DNA from: Bacteroidales bacterium UBA4179
GTDB taxonomy: Bacteria > Bacteroidota > Bacteroidia > Bacteroidales > Dysgonomonadaceae
Reading direction: 5' to 3'
DNA: 20,347 nucleotides
NCBI GenBank assembly: GCA_002381125.1
Contig: DFUT01000021.1
Coordinates: forward strand, 1 to 20,347
In this document: piece after piece, positions 16,545 to 20,347 of the stretch
Layout of the letters: each line of letters opens with the position of its first letter
How positions within the stretch are numbered: position 1 is the first letter of the stretch
Made by a program: the position numbers and the translations under genes
Notes under the pieces: model-generated
What the model was told of the DNA's origin: nothing
Seen by the model: only the letters and a program-made list of their open reading frames with translations
The model's database searches: none

Positions 16545-16552
16545 CAAATATA
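16545..16552 (-). promoter_or_regulatory. -7 element of the clpC promoter
   Basis: Minus strand TATATTTG, a perfect TAnnTTTG, 33 bases upstream of the clpC ATG. No clear TTTG lies at the -33 spacing, so it rests on the -7 element alone. Confidence 0.45.
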
Positions 16553-16683
16553 TAATTTTTTATTTATTACTTTACTCTATAAATACAAAAATAATGCCAA
16601 TTTATATATAAGGCCGGATATAAATAGCAAAAACCATACCAAAAATTGCTTTTCCGCATCAATTTCACCCCTTTACGGCAACC

Positions 16684-17481
16684 TCACAAATCGTTATTGG
16701 GAGTTTTAACAAAAGGAGTAAAAGCATCGTGACAAAAAATGAAAACACACGACGAACCGGTTGTTTCTTCCAACAGCCTTTTCTTCTCATCCATCGCCAA
16801 TGCAGCATGATTATCGAAAGCGGATAACCAACCTAACGACATATGCGCTCGAGAAGGTATAACATCGCCGGGGAAAATCAACTTTCCCGACTCTGAATCC
16901 GCAATCACGACAATCTGCCCGGGCGTATGTCCATCAAACAACCGAAGAGAAAACCCCGGGAACAGTTCCGAGTCCTCATCGATCAGCTTCAGTTGCCCGG
17001 CTTCGAAAACCGGCTCGATATTCTCGGGAAAAAAAGAATCTTTTTCGTAAAGACACGGTTGACGATAATTTTCCCATTGCAACCGACTCAACCAATACGT
17101 TGCATTCGGAAAAGCGGGTACAATTTCTTCTCGTTCATTCCCGACTGTACTCCCTCCACAATGATCAAAATGCAAGTGGGTGAGAATAACATCGGTTATA
17201 TTTTCGGGAGCATAACCGAATCGGCTGATTTCTGCATGTATGTCAACCAGCTTGTGCGGTTGATAAAATTTCAGTCGATCGAGCTGTTTATCGCCGGCTC
17301 CGGTATCAACAAGAATTTTCCTGTTTTTTGTCTCAACAAAAAGGCTTCGCATGGCCATCTCGCACATGTTGTTTTCATCACAGGGATAACGCCGAGACCA
17401 ATATTTTTTAGGTATCGGTCCAAACATCGCACCCCCGTCTGCAAGAAAATATCCTGTCTCTATGGTATGAAACCTGAACAT
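16684..17481 (-). CDS. Metallo-beta-lactamase-fold hydrolase (lactonase-like)
   Basis: Cytoplasmic metallohydrolase of 265 residues, probably with two zinc ions. Metal ligands are present: HLHFDH (H102, H104, D106, H107), H185 in GHTPGQ, D206 in FPGDVIPS and H251 in FCHDAF. The N-terminal DGGAMFGPIPKKYW motif places it near the YtnP/AHL-lactonase-like branch of the family, but the substrate cannot be deduced. The longest frame starts at a GTG (17499); the ATG at 17481 is chosen because the GTG lies inside the probable -7 promoter element. It is transcribed divergently from rfbD. The 171 bases between its stop and clpC contain the clpC promoter and only a weak 6-bp hairpin near the MBL end. 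Confidence 0.85.
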   Translation of the reverse strand: MFRFHTIETGYFLADGGAMFGPIPKKYWSRRYPCDENNMCEMAMRSLFVETKNRKILVDTGAGDKQLDRLKFYQPHKLVDIHAEISRFGYAPENITDVILTHLHFDHCGGSTVGNEREEIVPAFPNATYWLSRLQWENYRQPCLYEKDSFFPENIEPVFEAGQLKLIDEDSELFPGFSLRLFDGHTPGQIVVIADSESGKLIFPGDVIPSRAHMSLGWLSAFDNHAALAMDEKKRLLEETTGSSCVFIFCHDAFTPFVKTPNNDL

Positions 17482-17498
17482 AAATTTGTAATTTTGCA

Positions 17499-17506
17499 CA
17501 AAAATA
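17499..17506 (-). promoter_or_regulatory. -7 element of the MBL-fold gene promoter
   Basis: Minus strand TATTTTTG, a perfect TAnnTTTG. Transcription would start near 17493, leaving a leader of about 12 nt before the ATG at 17481. Confidence 0.5.
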
Positions 17507-17521
17507 CGCTTTTTAGATCAA

Positions 17522-17552
17522 TTTCAATTACAGGCAGTGAATAGAATATTTG
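17522..17552 (+). promoter_or_regulatory. Candidate promoter of rfbD-prfC
   Basis: TTTC at 17522-17525, a 19-base spacer, then AATATTTG at 17545-17552 (one mismatch to TAnnTTTG). The start would be near 17558, about 23 bases ahead of the rfbD ATG. It is divergent from the MBL promoter. Confidence 0.4.
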
Positions 17553-17580
17553 CAAAGACCGCTAAACACATACATAACAT

Positions 17581-18540
17581 ATGGCAATTTATACAGGAAC
17601 AACCAAACAATTGGGCGGCACGGAAAACATTACCCGCAAACAGGAATTTTATTATGGGCTGATTCAAAAAAATGTGCTGGTAACCGGTGCAAACGGACAA
17701 TTGGGCAACGAACTTCGTGAACTAAAAAAACGCACGAACAATGCATTTCATTTCATTTATACCGATGTTGACGAATTGGATATTACTTCTTTGCCTCAAG
17801 TTTCCGACTTCATCGAACATCATTCGATAGAATACATCATCAATTGCGCTGCCTATACGGCGGTGGACAGAGCTGAAACCGAACCCGAAAAAGCGTTTCT
17901 CATCAATCACACGGGTGTCGAAAATCTGGCAACGACGGCAAAAGAGTCGGGATGCCGCCTCATTCATATTTCTACCGATTATGTTTTCGATGGTAAAGCA
18001 ACCACCCCTTATACCGAAAAGACTAAACCGAACCCACTGTCGGTGTATGGCAAATCGAAACTAAAAGGGGAAGAAGCCATACTGAAAATCCAACCCGATT
18101 TCGTTATCATTCGTACATCATGGCTCTATTCCGAATACGGTACGAATTTTGTGAAAACCATGCTCAAACTGATGAACGAAAAAGAGGAAATCAACGTTGT
18201 TTCCGACCAACAAGGATCTCCCACATATGCTGCCGATCTGGCGGAAATGATCATGGTGATACTGGAAAATGCCGAAGAAAACGAATGGAAAAACGGGATC
18301 TATCATTTTTCCAATCAAGGGGAAACAACATGGTATGGTTTTGCCGAAAAAATCAAGGAACTTGCGCATATCGATACATGCAAACTCCGTCCGATAAAAA
18401 CGGAAGAGTATAAAGTGGCAGCCGAAAGACCCCGATACAGTGTACTGGACAAATCGAAAATAGAATCCACATTTCATGTCGCCATCCCTCATTGGGAGGA
18501 CGCATTAAAAAGATGCATAAAAAAATTATCCTACAACTAA
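17581..18540 (+). CDS. rfbD: dTDP-4-dehydrorhamnose reductase
   Basis: Last enzyme of dTDP-L-rhamnose synthesis: it reduces dTDP-4-dehydro-L-rhamnose with NAD(P)H in the cytoplasm, supplying rhamnose for surface polysaccharide. It is an extended SDR fold of 319 residues: nucleotide-binding GANGQLG (36-42), NCAAYTAVDRAE (88-99), STDYVFDG (131-138), catalytic Y156xxxK160 in SVYGKSK, and RPRYSVLD (283-290). Homologues usually begin two to four residues before the NVLVTG strand; this frame has about 28 extra N-terminal residues and no later ATG before that strand. Either the extension is real or a non-ATG start is used. No rfbA, rfbB or rfbC is adjacent. prfC follows after 50 bases, probably in the same transcript. 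Confidence 0.9.
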   Translation: MAIYTGTTKQLGGTENITRKQEFYYGLIQKNVLVTGANGQLGNELRELKKRTNNAFHFIYTDVDELDITSLPQVSDFIEHHSIEYIINCAAYTAVDRAETEPEKAFLINHTGVENLATTAKESGCRLIHISTDYVFDGKATTPYTEKTKPNPLSVYGKSKLKGEEAILKIQPDFVIIRTSWLYSEYGTNFVKTMLKLMNEKEEINVVSDQQGSPTYAADLAEMIMVILENAEENEWKNGIYHFSNQGETTWYGFAEKIKELAHIDTCKLRPIKTEEYKVAAERPRYSVLDKSKIESTFHVAIPHWEDALKRCIKKLSYN

Positions 18541-18590
18541 CTCATAACTCACAATACAAAAAGAAAGAGACAAACAAGAGAGAGTCATTT

Positions 18591-20165
18591 ATGACATTAC
18601 AAAAAGAGATACAACGCAGACGAACATTCGCTATTATCAGTCACCCCGATGCGGGGAAAACCACATTAACAGAAAAATTGCTTCTTTTCGGAGGAGCTAT
18701 CCACGTAGCCGGAGCCGTAAAATCGAACAAGATAAAAAAAACGGCTACATCGGACTGGATGGAAATCGAAAAACAACGAGGAATATCGGTAGCGACCTCA
18801 GTAATGGGGTTCGAATACAACAATTTCAAAATCAATATCCTCGACACACCCGGCCATCAAGACTTTGCCGAAGATACTTTTCGCACACTGACCGCGGTCG
18901 ACAGCGTAATCATCGTGATAGATGCCGCAAAAGGGGTTGAAATGCAGACACGAAAACTCATGGAAGTATGTCGGATGCGCCATACGCCCGTCATGGTTTT
19001 TGTCAACAAAATGGATCGCGAAGGAAAAGACCCTTTCGATCTGTTGGACGAACTGGAAAGAGAACTGCATATCAACGTACGCCCACTGAGTTGGCCTATC
19101 GAAATGGGAAAACGCTTCAAAGGGGTGTATAATCTTTACAAAAACCGCCTCGAATTGTATAAACCCGGAAAACAGGCCCTTACCGAATCGGCAACCATCG
19201 ATATAAATTCGCCTGAGCTGGAAAAACATATTGGTAATCCGTTGGCAAAAAGGTTGCGCGACGATATCATGCTGATCACTGAGGTATATCCTTCATTTAA
19301 TCGAGAAGAATATCTTGCGGGCAAACAGGCTCCGGTATTTTTCGGATCGGCATTGAACAATTTCGGTGTTAAAGAATTGCTCGATTGCTTTGTCGATATA
19401 GCGCCTTCGCCACGTCCGGTACAGGCCGAAGAGCGTATCGTCGATCCATACGAAAAACCTTTCACGGGTTTCGTCTTTAAGATTCATGCCAACATGGATC
19501 CCAACCACCGCTCGTGCATTGCCTTCGTAAAAGTATGTTCGGGTAAATTCGAACGCAACGTAAACTACAAGCATGTCCGCTTCAATCGAATGATGAAGTT
19601 CTCGTCGCCCACCGCTTTCATGGCTCAAAAAAAGGAAGTGGTAGATGAAGCTTATGCGGGAGATATCGTCGGACTGCCGGATAACGGCAATTTCAAAATC
19701 GGCGATACCCTTACATCAGGAGAAGACTTACATTTTAAAGGATTGCCCAGTTTTTCGCCCGAAATGTTCAAATACATCGAAAATGCCAATCCCATGAAAG
19801 CAAAGCAATTGCATAAAGGAATCGAACAACTGATGGATGAAGGGGTAGCCCAATTGTTTACTCATCAGTTTAACGGCAGGAAAATCATCGGGACGGTAGG
19901 ACAACTGCAGTTCGAAGTCATCCAATACCGCCTATTGCACGAATACGGAGCGCAATGCCGGTGGGAGCCGCTCAATCTTTATAAAGCATGCTGGATTGAA
20001 AGTGACGATGAAAAAGAATTGGAAGAATTTAAAAAACGAAAATTCCTTTACATGGCTTACGACAAGGAAGGAAGGGATGTTTTTCTTGCCGAGTCGAATT
20101 ATATTCTGACAATGGCACAACAAGATTTCAAAAACATCCGTTTTCACTTTAATTCTGAATTTTAA
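18591..20165 (+). CDS. prfC: Peptide chain release factor 3 (RF3)
   Basis: Translational GTPase of 524 residues (E. coli RF3 has 529) that recycles RF1/RF2 from the ribosome after termination. GTPase motifs are G1 HPDAGKTT (18-25), G3 DTPGHQDF (85-92) and G4 NKMD (139-142). The G5 region is GSALNNFGV. Elongation-factor-like domains II and III follow. The open frame extends upstream to 18492 through the end of rfbD; the ATG at 18591 gives the family's usual start (MTLQKEIQRRRTFAIISHPD). All motifs are intact. No terminator hairpin was seen after the stop. Confidence 0.96.
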   Translation: MTLQKEIQRRRTFAIISHPDAGKTTLTEKLLLFGGAIHVAGAVKSNKIKKTATSDWMEIEKQRGISVATSVMGFEYNNFKINILDTPGHQDFAEDTFRTLTAVDSVIIVIDAAKGVEMQTRKLMEVCRMRHTPVMVFVNKMDREGKDPFDLLDELERELHINVRPLSWPIEMGKRFKGVYNLYKNRLELYKPGKQALTESATIDINSPELEKHIGNPLAKRLRDDIMLITEVYPSFNREEYLAGKQAPVFFGSALNNFGVKELLDCFVDIAPSPRPVQAEERIVDPYEKPFTGFVFKIHANMDPNHRSCIAFVKVCSGKFERNVNYKHVRFNRMMKFSSPTAFMAQKKEVVDEAYAGDIVGLPDNGNFKIGDTLTSGEDLHFKGLPSFSPEMFKYIENANPMKAKQLHKGIEQLMDEGVAQLFTHQFNGRKIIGTVGQLQFEVIQYRLLHEYGAQCRWEPLNLYKACWIESDDEKELEEFKKRKFLYMAYDKEGRDVFLAESNYILTMAQQDFKNIRFHFNSEF

Positions 20166-20210
20166 CATTGTCCTTGATTTTTCTCTCTGCTTCACTCAGC
20201 AAGTCACAAT

Positions 20211-20298
20211 TCTCCGCACCTTCTCCGCACCAAGGCCGTACCATCCTCGCTCCATGCTTGCATCAGGCTTGCGTCATCCTCGCATGAAGTTCGCTCTG
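20211..20298. repeat. Degenerate 11-bp tandem repeat array
   Basis: Eight consecutive 11-base units, beginning TCTCCGCACCT and TCTCCGCACCA, then AGGCCGTACCA, TCCTCGCTCCA and so on. Every unit has G at position 6 and a pyrimidine at positions 4, 5, 7 and 9. Position 11 is A in six of the eight. A further TCCGCACC at 299-306 is shifted by two bases. The array is GC-rich and starts 45 bases after the prfC stop. Eleven is not a multiple of three, so it is unlikely to be a protein repeat. Function unknown. Confidence 0.65.
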
Positions 20299-20347
20299 TC
20301 CGCACCGCTGTATCCCGCTTCAAATGCGGCAAAGAGGCAGGTTTGTT

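Noticed and set aside
16927..17544. 205-codon plus-strand frame
   Set aside because: Antisense to the MBL-fold gene, which carries every metal ligand; it would also overlap the MBL and rfbD promoter region.
18492..18590. Upstream extension of prfC to an ATG inside rfbD
   Set aside because: The family start MTLQKEIQRRR fits the ATG at 18591; the upstream 33 codons overlap rfbD and are lysine-rich without homology I can recognise.
20204..20347. Minus-strand open frame running in from the right window edge to a stop at 20204-20206
   Set aside because: It coincides with the 11-bp repeat array, has arginine- and cysteine-rich low-information sequence and no visible start in the window; it looks like a repeat-derived spurious frame.

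Overview
The window looks like a chromosomal segment from a member of the Bacteroidales (Bacteroidota). The evidence is a SusC/SusD pair, a SusC with an N-terminal STN signalling domain next to a FecR-type anti-sigma factor and an ECF sigma factor, several matches to the Bacteroidetes -7 promoter element TAnnTTTG, and general scarcity of Shine-Dalgarno sequences. I cannot name the genus.

Left part (about 1-13,250): a polysaccharide utilization locus (PUL) read on the minus strand, right to left. Its order is ECF sigma factor, FecR anti-sigma, SusC transporter (with STN domain), SusD lipoprotein, a lysine-exporter-like pair (LysO split into two overlapping genes), a secreted GH2 beta-galactosidase, and a secreted GH63-type alpha-glycosidase. 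A rho-independent terminator closes it at 202-231. Beyond that, 23-bp spaced TGGCAC repeats resemble the end of an IS21-type element. The inferred scheme is that SusD/SusC bind and import an oligosaccharide, the STN domain reports transport to FecR, the sigma factor is released, and the two periplasmic glycosidases trim the imported glycan. The likely substrate is a galactose- and glucose-containing glycan, but the sequence does not fix it.

The most interesting element lies in the fecR-susC gap. A strong terminator there faces the plus strand, opposite to every gene nearby, and a perfect TAnnTTTG element lies about 60 bases upstream of it at the susC start codon. Together they predict an antisense RNA of about 80 nt over the susC leader, the arrangement reported for DonS-type PUL-repressing RNAs in Bacteroides. 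A second notable element is a perfect 38-bp palindrome plus T-tract between susD and lysO. It probably separates expression of the transport genes from the downstream genes.

Right part (about 13,300-20,347): housekeeping genes with visibly higher GC. They are a GNAT acetyltransferase, clpC, a metallo-beta-lactamase-fold hydrolase (all minus strand), then rfbD (dTDP-4-dehydrorhamnose reductase) and prfC (release factor 3) on the plus strand. The clpC terminator sits directly against the GNAT promoter. After prfC there is a degenerate 11-bp tandem repeat (20211-20298) of unknown role.

No CRISPR array, tRNA, rRNA or complete mobile element was seen. Coding starts were moved to the first good ATG wherever the longest open frame began at TTG or GTG, or at an ATG upstream of the conserved start.
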